Below the pieces are notes generated by a model, which had not been told where the DNA came from, did not search any database, and saw only the letters and a program-made list of their open reading frames with translations. A stretch of DNA of 64,000 nucleotides from Rotaria macrura (Eukaryota > Rotifera > Eurotatoria > Philodinida > Philodinidae): the NCBI GenBank assembly GCA_900239685.1, contig OENT01000263.1, forward strand, positions 83,962-147,961, written 5' to 3'. Of this stretch, positions 52,199 to 64,000 are shown one piece after another. The position numbers and the translations under genes were made by a program. Each line of letters starts with the position of its first letter. Position 1 is the first letter of the stretch.

Positions 52199-55158
52199 AT
52201 CGATAAAAAGAAATACCTTCGATTAAGACAAAAACACAATAATCATATTCCCGCTTTCTAAGCTAGAAGAAATTTTAATTAATAAAAAGTAAAATGAACT
52301 TTTGACGTATACCAAATGAAAACCAACAGGCATTGCATTCATATACATAAATAAGGTATGTTCACATAATGATTATCTGGAATATACTATATTGACGAGA
52401 AAACATCGAATCCACAATTTCTGATATAGAATACAATATTGACAAGCTTTAAAAGTTAGTTTGTTTGTCTCTCAGAATCAATTAATCTATGAAAACCTTT
52501 TTCAATTCGTTTTTACCTCTGAAAAAAACACACATTCATTCTATTTTTGAAACGCGCACGTCGATTTTATGTACGTCAATGAATAGACTATGCCGTTTTA
52601 AATCATTTGGAAAAAAAACAAATTGAAATCGATAAAATATTTCTCAATCTATCATGTCGACAAATTTAAAGCGGGTCTGAAATGTATTAAAAGACTTTTA
52701 GTACTTTTATTACATTTCTGTGGATTTTCAATAGTTCGAACAGTATATTTTACGTAATAATTTCTTCTTGAATTTTCCAGCAATATTGTGTACAACGTTA
52801 ATATTACGAAGCGTTCTATCCTTTCGATGACATATATGAGTGAGACCCCGTTTTATCGTGATTTGAGTTCATTCTGTAAGATATGTCATCGCTTGACTAT
52901 TACCCCAAGTCGTCGAATGTGAAGAGAGATTCTGATGAGTTCCAATATATTTGACTCAACATTTTCGCTATTTTATTCATTTGTAATGAAAACTCATATC
53001 AACTCATTTGTAACTTATTTAACTATTTATATTGATAGGAAATTCTTTGATTCCCTCAGAAAATTTCTAGATCTGAGGGATTAACAAATGCGATTATTAG
53101 CCGATGGAGGCAAAATCATATCTAGCTTAGGTGTTTGTTGAAAAATTTGCTTGAAGAAGAAGAAGAAGAAGAAAAGTGTTCAAAACTACACTAGCTCACG
53201 AAGCGTGACTTAAGAATACTGTTTGATCTATCGAGGTCTATCGACTCAGCCACCTATGTGACCGGTGTCTCTGAAAAATAGGCAAAATCAAAAATTCGAT
53301 AACTTCATCAGATTCAATGTGTGCTAAAATACTGTCGTATTTTTCACTCACTCATCTAGTTCTGTGAGGTTAAAAATATGAAATACGATGTATTCAATAG
53401 TACTAATCAAACGTTACACGTTGTAGTATATCTATTTCTAGTCGTGTTTCTTTTATGCTGTTATGATTTATCTTCGAGAAACTCACTAGGGATATCTTTA
53501 GAGATAAATTTTTATCATCATAATTCAACTTCTTTATGTATTTTGATCATGTTGCGAGATGGACCACCGTGATACAAGTTCGATAACAAGAAACAAAATT
53601 ATTTTATACATGACCCATCGAATTTCACATAATCGAAATCGTACTATCCAGTTCGGCACACTCTTATTTTCTGCGAGTATAGAACGATTTTGCACTTGAA
53701 TTTTGTAAGAATATCTAGCCAAAAAATCAAGCACAAATGGTTTAGTTGATTATATGCATATATATTTTACATTGTCTTTTTCATTGATGAAAAGTATAGA
53801 AAATCACGCTTGTAATTTCATGACAGAAAGTATAATGCTATTACATAATTTGATTCAATATAACATCTTAACAGATGTTTAGTTGAAAAAGCTTTTTTCA
53901 GCGTAAAGATATCGATTGAAGAAGCATCACTTGATAAATTAATCATGGTTTTTTTTAGAACAGTTCATAATAAATAGACATAATTGATTCTGTAAAATCC
54001 AATGTGCGCTTCGTAAGTAGGAAAAATCATTCTGGAAACCTTATCGTGATATGTAGTAATTCAGGACCAACGTATGTAGTTCTCTATAAAAACGATATGA
54101 CTATATCTATCACGTTTCAAAATAATGAACATTTTTTTTAAAAGAACAATCTTTTAGCTTTTAAGCGATTACTGATGATCGTTTAATATTAGTCCATAGG
54201 TTATTACGACTCATATCATGTACACTCATTTTCTGAAGTGATGTACTTCTGCAAAAATCTTGAAAATATTCTTAACGATGACGAAAAACAAGTAAACGGA
54301 CACAATATTACTGTTCATGATAGTGTGTTATGTAGTGTCTATTATGAACCGTCTAATATATTTAATATCGAAGATCTTTCTCAATTTCTCTGTGTGACTA
54401 AAATAAGTGAAATAAGATACCATTTTTATCTCATAAATAAATTATTGACATCATTTTTTTTGAACAAAGCAGCACAATGAAGTTATTATTATATATATTT
54501 CACTCGTTGAATTTAATAAATATCAACGGCAAATATTTGAATGTCAAGTAAGTATGTATGATATGTACGATGTGATGTTTATATTTTTTGTTTAGAAAGT
54601 TAATTTTGAATGTCTCACTATCTATTTAGTTAAGCTTTTTGTTTTCTATTAAAAGACGACAGGCACATGATTTTAAGAATAAATATTTCAATTTATTGCT
54701 TAATATATTCAGAATCGAAATGCCTTTTTCAGAAAAGAACAGTTGTATGATTGTAAGATTTGCAAGTTGAAGAAATCACGTTATCTCTATTTCAGATAAT
54801 GAGTACTTAATGCTAATTTTAAAGAAAATTGAGTTTCACTAACTAAATTTCATTGAATTTTCTCTCTGTCTGGTTGGGATAACAACCGGCCTTCCATACT
54901 ATAAACTCGTCCATCTAAGTTGCTTTCTTTCTCTTTGCCATATGTCATATAGACGACACCTCATTTTTTTTCCTTTTCTTGCTGCTCGTCTTGACAGATG
55001 TAAAATATTCGTGGAATCTTCTAAGATGAAGCCAAAAAAAGAAACTAACATCGTACTCGTTCTTCTTTTTTTTTCTTTTTTATTCTCTTGTTGTTTCATC
55101 TTCGCATAATTTTCTTGTCATAAAACACAAAGTCATAGTATTTCTTTACTTTTTAAAG
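52199..55158. other. 3 kb AT-rich spacer
   Basis: No gene is recognised. It holds a GAA trinucleotide run at 53153-53174. An 80-codon frame at 54238-54480 is the longest plus-strand frame but has no motif or splice support. Confidence 0.4.
53153..53174. repeat. GAA trinucleotide microsatellite
   Basis: About seven consecutive GAA units. Confidence 0.85.
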
Positions 55159-56257
55159 ATGAATATCTTTGTGATTATTACTTTCGTTTTGTTCACTGTT
55201 TCTATACATGCTGATTTTACTATTATTAGTCAAAGTCCACAAACATATGCTTCACCATACGGAAATCAATTCATTATTCAAAGTAAAAATAAACGATTTA
55301 AAGATTTGAAAATAAAAGCAACAATATAAAATGGCACAAGTTGATGCTAGAGTGATGCCATCGTTATCCGGTATCTCATTGAACAGTGAAGACAACTAAA
55401 GAAATAGTATATCTTAGTAGACAGTAAAACCCATACAAAAGATGACAGAGATCACGATGAATTACGGAATAGCAGACTATATTTCTATGCTGTTTTATAA
55501 GCGTTTTCTGACAATGGAAATTTGTCTTTTCAGACATAGACAATCATGTTTTTTGTCTTTGTATTTTTCTAGTCAACCAAGCTGTCAATCAACCTCAATT
55601 CCAGTCATTTATTCATATTTTTCTTTCTTCAACTAATAGATCCATATTTCAAATGGATGCTCATTTAAATACAAGCAATATAACCTATTTAATCAATACA
55701 CTTATGTTTTTTATACCTAATCCTGTTCAACTAAACATTACTGATGAATTTTACATAACATTTGATGCAGGTGTGTTGTTTTCTAATTCTACAATGAATT
55801 CAACTGCTCAAACTAGTACGACATTTTGGGATCTGAAAATTACTACTTTTCAAACAAGTACTAGTGTCGCTTATTCATCTGTACACACATCGATGGTTAC
55901 TGCACCAAGTACAATGACTGATTCGTCGATGCAAGTCAGTGATACTGCTAGTACATCTAGTATGACATCAACGATGACTGAATATACTTCAGCAAATCAA
56001 ACGACAGCAAATTCAACTACTAGTTCGTCGCAGTTCAACAGAGGTTTGATGAAAGATTCTTGTCATTATTATGATTCTGATTAGACAAAAAATAGATAAA
56101 GCATAATTTTTATTTAGGCGAATCACCACCAACCCGTTCAGCACAACTGGGCATGGGTTTAGGTATAACATTTATTACAGTAATCATCGTCGGTGAAATA
56201 ATATATTTTAAATATTGTTATAATGACAATGAACGGAGTGGTAGTTATTTTACTTAA
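55159..56257 (+). CDS. mucin-like type I membrane protein
   Basis: Three exons, 55159-55282, 55573-56043 and 56118-56257, give 244 aa. A signal peptide (about 1-18, MNIFVIITFVLFTVSIHA) is followed by a beta-rich region to about residue 105, with several N-x-S/T sites and an ITDEFYITFDAGVLFSNST segment that resembles the last strands of bacterial-type Ig-like (SbsA-like) repeats. A Ser/Thr-rich stalk (about 105-195) comes next, then a transmembrane helix (about 209-229, GMGLGITFITVIIVGEIIYF) and a short polar cytoplasmic tail ending SYFT. It is probably an O-glycosylated cell-surface protein; ligand and function are unknown. For exon 2 I chose the acceptor after TTTTTCTAG (55572) because it has the better pyrimidine tract. 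An in-phase alternative at 55534 would add residues. AATAAA lies at 56386-56391. Confidence 0.7.
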
Positions 56258-56391
56258 AACACTTAGTAGAAACATTTGTTGACTTTGTAAACATTTGCTT
56301 TGCATATATATATATATACTATCACATGTGATTCAAGTTGAGAAATAGAATATCTATCTTTTCGTTTTTGTTAATCAAGAAAATCAATAAA

Positions 56392-58729
56392 GATCGTGTA
56401 CTTTACTATTACTGAACAATTTAAACTTGCGATGAGCTATTTAAAATTTTCATATATTATTTCGAGATTTTTATCTGAACGAAATATATAGAATTTTATT
56501 GTCATTTTTTTTTGATTTTTATTTATGAATAAAAAGAAAATGTTAAGCTTGTGTGATGATGGAATAAATGGTCAATAAACATATTTTATATCGAACATTG
56601 TTGAAACTCAGATGCAAAGTGCATAACTTGAACTCAATTTTTTTCCATGGAGATGATCAAAAAAACTGAACAGCCTGATGGATTTTAATTCCAGAAGTAT
56701 TCTACTAAGTTCTATGGAAATTGGATATCATCGGTAAGTTTATAGGTCTTTATTGTTACTATTTTGACATGATAACATTTCACATAGAAGACAAATAGTC
56801 CACAGAGAAAATGAGAAGCCGCCTTTGGCTGAGAGAACTAGTATTCAGTGTTGAATGAAGAGGCTGAATTTCAATCTTTCCCTCTGTCATCGCCACTGAC
56901 TATTTGTTTCAATCTATGTCGTGGTTTATGAAGAATGTTTTTCAACAACTTTTTGGACTAGTCCAAAACGTACATGGATCCGATATGGCAGGACTGCATC
57001 AACTCTTCATTCCATCCAGACACTCGGCAGAACAGAAAGACAAACAAAAATATAGGAAAGAAAAATCTCATGTTTAAATAATCCAAATAAAAGAATCATG
57101 TTTGTTCATTTGATATATATATATATATATAAGTGCTTTCAACCAAATAAAAGCACATTGAATACGATGTAGATTCAACGATCGTTGACTTAGGCATAAC
57201 GAATCCAAGTTTTTTTTTGCATGTTTCGTTGTATTCCATAAATGACTTTACGATGTTGTTAGTTTCATATCACAGAGCATCTAATATAGATCTCCGACAT
57301 ATGAAGGTTCATGCTTACAAACATGTTACATAGAGATTCAGACTATTCTAAATTGTTGTCCATTATCATTGGTTATGGTCTGTGAAAGTTAACAGATAAA
57401 ATAGTAAATGAAGAAAAACATTCAACCTTTGAGATTAATTGTAACATTTGCATATTTAACTACTGGAATATTATTTTGTAGTGAATGTCAACAATCAAAA
57501 TTCGACTGCACTTAAATCATAATATGAAAACAACTCAATGCCTTGTGGTTTAATTTTATTTCTTGAAATAAACTAATTTTTCCTAGGCATCAATAATCAG
57601 AACAGAACAGTTTTCAATATATTTCGGTTCAGTTCGAAATGTGTCATTTTGTATTTCATGGTTCATATTTTTATTTACGTTGAAACTAGAAAAACTGTGA
57701 GTCATATTGTATTCAATGCTATCTTACAATGTCATGTTGAAATATGCCAATTGTCGACTTCATTATTTGGTTTGATGAATAGTAACTTAAGTTTAATTAA
57801 TATGCTTGAATTTAACACACTTCCTGGAGATTCTTTCATCAAGACTGATCAAGGTTCGATCTTTACACCATAGTTTACAATTTCTTGTTTTCAAGTCACT
57901 TTTAATTTTAAATTCCTTTTTGAACGAAATAAGGACGCTGCCATTTGGCGAGACTGAGCAAAAAATTTAAGCAAAGCTAACTATCACCATGGCTGTTTGA
58001 GCCACCTAGACTTTATGGCACTTTGTTCGAACTTTACTGCAGTCTGAATATGATTTATAGCTTGTAAAGATTTAGTTGCTCCCCATCGTTGGAAAAATCA
58101 AATTATTCATGTTGACTTATGTTTCAGTTGATAGTCAAACAACGAAAATATAGGAAGCACGTTATAGAGGTACAAAACAAAGAGAAACTAGAAGCATCTG
58201 TCCATCATGACTAGATACTGTGATTAATCGCATTCACAAGAAACAGTAATACATCATAATGCAGAACGCTGATTTAAACTAGAAATGAACACGATTAGAA
58301 TAATTTATCTATCCTGTATAAATCAACAGAAAAAAGACAGTAAGTCAATCTGAAGAAATATGCTGTTAGTATAGACTTCATTCAGTTTTAACGTTGACAT
58401 TGAAGTTGGTGTAAATTATCATGAAGACAAATATTCTCGTGAAAACCTTCGATGAATAACTCAACTACGAAAATATATTTATAGTAATATTTTCTTAGGT
58501 ATGTCTTTTTTGTGCTTGTGTTATGTTAGAAAAAACTGATGAATCATGCATCACACGGATACTGTCACTACATTAGTATCATACAGATCTGCCTATTAAT
58601 CATAAAAAAACGATTTTTTTTCACCCACGATGTCATGCTTTCATTTACGTTTTTTCTTTCTTGTCCATATATAAATATATATTTATACTTGTATGTATCG
58701 ACACTAAGCATCGTGATTCTCTACATTTA
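56392..58729. other. AT-rich spacer
   Basis: No gene is recognised. There is a TA microsatellite at 57113-57131. The 74-codon frame at 57649-57873 has no motif. Confidence 0.4.
57113..57131. repeat. TA microsatellite
   Basis: About nine TA units in otherwise featureless spacer. Confidence 0.8.
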
Positions 58730-58960
58730 ATGGAATTATTGCTTGCTGCAGGTGCCGCTGGTTTAGCTGGTTATGCCGTGGCTAAACACAGAGAAAGACG
58801 AAAAATACAAAATGGATATGTATCATATCACGGTGGACACGATACACCGGGATACGCTCATTTTAACTATGGTAGTGCAGCTAAGCACCACAAAGCTTCA
58901 GCTCAGCCTCGTCACAATAACTATCAAACTGCTTACTACAACACTACACAACTGTATTAG
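58730..58960 (+). CDS. small Gly/Ala-rich membrane-anchored protein, unknown
   Basis: A 76-aa frame starting MELLLAAGAAGLAGYAVAKH and continuing with a basic RERRK, then a Gly/His/Tyr/Asn-rich tail (YVSYHGG, YAHFNYG, YQTAYYNTTQLY). The first 18 residues are hydrophobic and could act as a signal anchor or membrane helix. The tail is low complexity, like small structural or cuticle-associated proteins. A good acceptor-like sequence (TTGCTTGCTGCAG) lies just inside the frame at about 58740-58752. The true gene may therefore start in an upstream exon and enter at 58753. AATAAA lies at 59062-59067. I do not recognise the family. Confidence 0.45.
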   Translation: MELLLAAGAAGLAGYAVAKHRERRKIQNGYVSYHGGHDTPGYAHFNYGSAAKHHKASAQPRHNNYQTAYYNTTQLY

Positions 58961-59067
58961 AACCTTCACAGCGTTGAATATATAGTAGATATTATTGGTT
59001 TTTCGTTAACAAGTGGATTAGTAAAAACAACAATTATTTTTTTACTTTCGAACATCAACAAAATAAA

Positions 59068-61512
59068 CTCCATCGGGTGTTTTTTATTTTTCAATTGATA
59101 AATCAATGAAATATTACAACTAGATATTCATATGAACTAAACTTAAGATCATTATTCCTGTAGAAGAAACATATAGAACAAGATAAAGCATTCGGTGTTA
59201 TTTGTATCTTTCATCGAATATTTCTAAGATAGATCGTAGAATATGCATATTACACACTGAGCAGCCGGGCATGTTAGTTTTCAGATTGTAAAGCAATCAC
59301 ATGAAAATTTATTACGAATAGTAATATCTTGAAGAATGTAACTTCTGAATATAACGAATTCTCGTCTCTATTCCAGATGATGTTTCTGCAACCTAAATCA
59401 CAGCGGTGTTTGGTGTCGAAGAAAAAACTGATGCGCTTTACTTTTAGTGTGGTATGCATTCCATAGAGAATTAGGCTGATAGTTCAAATATATACATAGA
59501 TCAATCAAAGCCTATTACTTCCTCTTCAAAATCGTTTTTACGCTTCAAAGCATTAGTCTTAAAAAGATTTTACTGAGCCTTTATGAAAAATAAAGATTAC
59601 GTGAATAAAAGTGATTTTTCAATACACTTCAAAGTGAAGTCCTATGATCAATCTCATTATAAGGAATTTTTCTCCGTTTCGAACCATAGAAAGAACTTTC
59701 TAAATTTAGTTGTAGTTGTTTTTTGTAGCCCTCTGTATATCAGAGATGCAAAAGCCTGTAATTGAGGCTTTCTGGGTAATCAATTGCCACCATGATACTT
59801 GAATTTAATAAGCAAAGATATCCTTTTCAATGGGAAAGAGACTAGACCTATCTGTTAAACACCAAACAAATGGCTTGTTACTAAATCGAAAACTGTCGTA
59901 AAGAAATTCGTTTGCAAGGTGCTTATTGTTTAAAAAGGAATACTGAGAAAAACGTAGAAACATTTTTTGATACAAGCTACAATACAGTGTTAACAATTGC
60001 GTTTGAGAGCTCTAAATATCGATCAACATTTCTGAAGAAGAACTTTTAATTTCAAAAACTCATTCATAGGAATTTTAAATCCACTTGAATGCTTTATACC
60101 TCATGGTGTGCACCTGTATTTTTATTTCAAATATTTGTCTTATTTGTTCAAGATTCTACATCTTGAGGAGATGATGCTAGTTCGTAAAAAGCTTCCAGTT
60201 TCAGTGCAAATGGAAGTTACTTTGGTCTTCTCTTTCACAAGATTTTTTATTCCAGCAAATAAGTATTCATAAATTAAAGAAACCGAAAGTTTTCTTCCAA
60301 GTAGTACTATACAATGGGTATGTGCAATAGTGCAACTGAATGCAAAATAAATTCAAAAACAGCAGATATTCGTGACCTCCAATTGTATTGATGACATTTT
60401 TTTAACCATGCAATGGATCATTTTTAGAATGATGGACACAGTTCAGAGTTTTAAATGTTGAAACGAACCACGGTCTTTCGTTTTATTTTTTGGCGTGTTT
60501 TTTCTAATCATCATAGCATATAGTTTATTCAGAGTCGAACCATGCTAATTTGTATTATTCACAAAAGAAAATACGCCTCCTGTAAATGGTACTCAACAAC
60601 AAATACGTCTCCTTGCATAATCGTGGCAAAATTGAGTTTTCAAGAATTTTGATATTAGTGAACTTTGCAACTCTGTTTTTGAATTTGAAACATGATTGTG
60701 ATTCGTAAGGAAAAACTGACCTCAATTTTCATACTATTTTCTGAAGTGTTTGTTGACTTAAAAGTTTTAATCAACATGAGCCGGTCTCTAGAAATAACGT
60801 TGATGAAAGCTAACATCCGATTCTGGTAAATTCACCCTACATTCATACACAGATACGTTACAAGTCACCCACGCTTATTTCCTGCAGAACTTAATAAACT
60901 CCATTTAATGTTACAATTGGGTGCTCAAAAGATTAAAAAAAATCTCTTAAAAAATTTAAAAAAAAGTCACTGGAAACCTGTACAAAAAATGTACTATCGA
61001 ATATATTTCCACACTCAGTTAGCTTTGGATTATGTTCTAAATACAACTAGATGAAATCTTTTCAGTGATTAAATCAGATTGTGTTTGTGTGTCGTAAATA
61101 TTTCTTTATGGCTCCTATGCCGTGCGTAGAATGATTCCCGAGTTATGTTTTACCTGTTACACATATTCCGAGAAAAGGAAATTTTCAGTATAACTTCATG
61201 TGACCACCATACAAGTTGAATTATTTCTTAAATTGTTTCATCGAATTCTTAGATGAAATATTGAATAGGGTAAGTAGTTGTGTTTTGTTGGTTTTATTGT
61301 TTTTGATAGGTTTAAAAAACTGAACTAATATCCCTATTCTTCATAATTTCTGACTATCCAATGTCTTAAAACCATAGAATTTCATCATGGTGAGCTGCAC
61401 TTCGCACTTTTGAATGGTTTTCTGACAATTACGATTACCAGAACATGTGAGATTAATGCAGCTCGATGCAGTTTCCCAAATCAAATTTTAGTATAAGTAT
61501 AGGCGTAATGTG
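59068..61512. other. AT-rich spacer
   Basis: No recognisable exon. Frames at 59583-59765 and 59805-59996 lack features. Confidence 0.45.
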
Positions 61513-61867
61513 TGCCCAGGTGAATGAATCCTATACCGAATCCGATCGGATCCTACGATCCGATGAAATCTTATGGGAATCCGGGTTGTGGAAACAGTAA
61601 CGGATCCGACGGAAGAAACCTATTTTCTTATTTGAGTACGAATAAGCATTTAAACCCAACAGTAGAGGCCTGTCTGATCACACGATGAAATCCAATCGGA
61701 TTCCGATAGTAGGATTCGATAAAATCCAACACTAGGGATCCGAATCAGGAATCGCAACCAGGAATCCGATGGGATTTCATCGGATAAGAGAAACTCCGAT
61801 AGAAACATGATCTGATGCCTGTCGGATCCGATCGGATCCAATGGTCGGAATGATTCTCCTGGGTGCC
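61513..61867. mobile_element. MITE-like dispersed repeat, copy 2
   Basis: This is the same family as 1748-2090, in the same orientation. Internal blocks such as GGGAATCCGGGTTGTGGAAA and CAACCAGGAATCCGATGGGA are shared. The ends TGCCCAGGTGAATGAATCC and (inverse of the right end) CACCCAGGAGAATCATTCC match at 14 of 19 positions. Copy 2 has a few extra bases near its left end. It has no coding capacity: the 89-codon minus frame at 61650-61919 is just repeat. Confidence 0.75.
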
Positions 61868-61870
61868 AGA

Positions 61871-61990
61871 GAACGAAAACGAATCGATTTGTCGAATGAT
61901 TCGATTCGATTCGACTCAATCCGAATAGAATTAAGATTTTGAAAAAGAAGGTCGAATCGAATCGAATTGAGATTTTTCTATTCGTTTCGG
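61871..61990. repeat. ATTCG-repeat foldback
   Basis: ATTCGATTCGATTCGAC at 61899-61915 has a perfect 17-bp inverted partner at 61951-61967. Outer arms GAACGAAAACGAAT (61871-61884) and ATTCGTTTCGGTC (about 61980-61992) also pair imperfectly, so about 120 bp can fold back. It directly abuts the MITE copy. Confidence 0.7.
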
Positions 61991-61992
61991 TC

Positions 61993-62554
61993 TCTGTTAT
62001 GTGCTGTTAAAGCCAAACGGAGTGCACACTCACAATTTACTCATCAAATACTTCTCTTTAGTCGACAAAATTGTGACGACTTCTGATAGAAGTTATGCTA
62101 ATGCTAATGGAATTATACTTTATTCTATTTCTTCATATCATACAATCGTATTGTTTACATAAAAAAAAACATATGCTTATATATTCAAGCAGGAAAAAAA
62201 GAATAGAGCATGAGCAGAGAGAATATGAAGTCAACGAAAGGACGGTGAAATAAGAACAATGGAGGACAATTAAGTAAGGATAATCCATCAGATGAGAACA
62301 AATGGTGATGGAACATCAAACATCATACATACAATACACTCAAAGGAGAGTATTAGACTCCTGATTGAACTTTGAACGCGCTTTCTGCATGCAACGTCAC
62401 ATTAAGGTGCCATTCCATAAAAATGATTGTTCTTTTATTTTATACATATTTTAGTATAAAAATTTAAAGTGCTACTATAATAAATAGTTCAATGAGGATA
62501 TGATAACTCCGGGGGAAATCTACTCTTTATCCATTTACCACAACACCAATACCC
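61993..62554. other. AT-rich spacer between repeats
   Basis: No gene or motif recognised. Confidence 0.5.
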
Positions 62555-62558
62555 TTAA

Positions 62559-62843
62559 CCCTTTCAATCCCGCATGTCATCTCGTAGATGACATGCTGAG
62601 CGAAAAAGAACTATTTTGCGTTCTTTCGTCTTCTTAGACATGGAGAATCATATGATATATTCAAAGGAAAATCGCTTCACATATTGCTACGAAGAACGAA
62701 TCTAGATCTCTAACACATTTTTTTAGATAACTGAACGCAAGAAACACAGATGTTTTAAATAGCTGAACGCACAGAGAGAGAGAGATTGAACTATCTGTTT
62801 TCGTGTTTCTACAGAACGCAAGAAAATGTCGGAATTGAAAGGG
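62559..62843. mobile_element. piggyBac-like MITE
   Basis: About 285 bp with terminal inverted repeats CCCTTTCAATCCCG (left) and CCCTTTCAATTCCG (inverse of the right end). The left flank is TTAA (62555-62558) and the right flank TTAC (62844-62847), which fits a TTAA piggyBac target site with one later change. A subterminal 10-bp palindrome (CATGTCATCT-CGT-AGATGACATG) lies at about 62573-62595. A short GA run is at about 62773-62786. No transposase frame. Confidence 0.65.
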
Positions 62844-62847
62844 TTAC

Positions 62848-63820
62848 ACGCTCAACCATTTTTATTTTAAAAATGAAAAAATAACATGAAATTAGTCAAT
62901 GAAGTCAGAATAAATCACCAGAATTAAACTTTTGTCAATTTGCAACCATATGTATCTATTAATTATGATTTTCTATTTCATTTCCGAAATCTTCCTTCCC
63001 ATCATTGCTGAACAAATCCTTTATGATAAAAATGAATAAACAATACGAATGCATATTTGATTCCACTATTATGAAAAAGAATTCACATCGATTGTTAACT
63101 CCATACTTAAAATGAAAGCGAAAATTTTGGGCTAATACCGTTACAGTTTAAAATACACGAAACCTCGACAGCGATAAACTATGTTTATCATATCAACCAA
63201 TGTCAGATTTTTACCAAACTGTTTTAGATTTCTGATGCGCTGGTCAAATCATGCTTGAATCGTTTTTTTCACAGTTTCAATATTTGAGAACTCTTTTCAA
63301 TATATGTTTCTATGCAGGACAAGTTTAATCCTGAAAAATGATTTCACTCAAAAAACCACGCTTTGTTCAACTTTGAGCGACATTGTGATGACCTCAGTAG
63401 TTGACGAATCTCTTAACTAAACATGTTATATTAATATACTAGCGAAAAGCAAAGTCAATCATGTTTTTTACTCGATCTCAGTTCTTCTCCTCTGATCAAA
63501 GCAACTTATGATCCAGTTACAAGTTAGATATCGGCACGATTCGTGTTTTCCTAAGAACGTTGGGTCTAAACCATCAGAAGTTAAGAACTGCGTCCTATCC
63601 AACTCTGTTATCAGCTCCAAAAAGACCAACAACGGGATCATGCTATCCCCATGTCTATTATATACAGAAAAGTATAGTAGGAATGATGTTCTAGTGTTGA
63701 TGAAAATTAATCTGAACGCGCGCCTTGTTTCGTTCCGAAAAATGAACAAAGAAACCGGAAATATTTTTTTTGATGATGATATTGGGTCACACTAAATTCT
63801 TTCGAATCATGAAAAGATGT
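62848..63820. other. spacer with unassigned open frames
   Basis: Overlapping 93-95 codon frames on opposite strands at 63468-63795 lie in a patch that is less AT-rich than its surroundings, but neither shows a recognisable motif. It could be a decayed gene or transposon fragment. Confidence 0.35.
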
Positions 63821-63869
63821 CACAAGTCTACGTTCAATATGGCTTGACAAAATTTCAACACTACTTCCC

Positions 63870-64000
63870 AGGTCAAGTAAAACGGACACCGTTACGGCGT
63901 CGTTTAGGGTCGTACACGACAAGGATACGTTGTAATTACTGCCGTTTACGATGAAAATACGGCTCGTTACGGCGCCGTATTACCCCGTTTTAACAGGGGC
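63870..64000. repeat. GC-rich palindromic sequence cut by the window end
   Basis: A sharp change to GC-rich sequence with repeated ACGGCG motifs and a perfect 12-bp palindrome TACGGCGCCGTA at about 63975-63986. It looks like the edge of another repeat whose remainder lies outside the window. Confidence 0.4.

Noticed and set aside
54238..54480. 80-codon plus-strand frame
   Set aside because: No motif, no hydrophobic segment and no splice or poly(A) context that distinguishes it from chance in AT-rich DNA.
63468..63795. Overlapping 93-95 codon frames on both strands near the right edge
   Set aside because: No recognisable domain or splice support; could be a decayed element but cannot be called a gene.

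Overview
The window looks like nuclear DNA of a small AT-rich invertebrate, most plausibly a bdelloid rotifer of the Rotaria type. The organism call is inference. It rests on spliced animal genes with many 50-75 bp GT-AG introns next to a few kilobase-sized ones, animal families (MOB3, Rab5, ABCG2-like, SLC25A1, alpha-tubulin, a claudin-like protein), and two genes of a kind usually seen in bacteria or phages (a glyoxalase-like VOC protein and a tail-collar protein). There are no operons; each gene seems to stand alone in long AT-rich spacers.

Left part (1-20 kb): a MITE copy (1748-2090); a claudin/PMP22-like membrane protein (2927-3783, +); the mitochondrial citrate carrier (6141-7375, -, six exons); MOB3 (11855-13632, +, six exons); and an intronless VOC protein (17351-18166, +) that stands out as a horizontal-transfer candidate.

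Middle (20-37 kb): a cysteine-rich exon of an unknown gene (20294-20538, +); an ABCG2-like half-transporter (24707-31823, +) whose last exon lies behind a 4.1 kb intron; a 2.45 kb hAT-like inverted-repeat element (33181-35635) filled with degenerate ~70 bp tandem units; and a secreted collar-domain protein (36166-36881, +) with an in-frame stop between its signal peptide and its collar domain.

Right part (41-64 kb): three genes on the minus strand, namely a six-finger C2H2 protein (41422-42286), Rab5 (44302-44991) and a very divergent alpha-tubulin (45356-52186). The tubulin has five exons including a 29-nt one, lacks Lys40 and the acidic tyrosinated tail, and carries an inverted-repeat element in its largest intron. 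Then follow a mucin-like type I membrane protein (55159-56257, +), a small Gly/Ala- and Tyr-rich protein (58730-58960, +), a second copy of the left MITE (61513-61867) with a foldback beside it, and a piggyBac-like MITE (62559-62843).

Exon structures were built by hand from splice consensus, reading-frame phase and family motifs. Every multi-exon model listed closes in frame from ATG to stop, apart from the one stop noted in the collar gene. I found no convincing tRNA, rRNA or CRISPR array and no multi-gene system. The most unusual items are the divergent tubulin, the Rab5 tail, the interrupted collar gene and the inverted-repeat element with its tandem filler.
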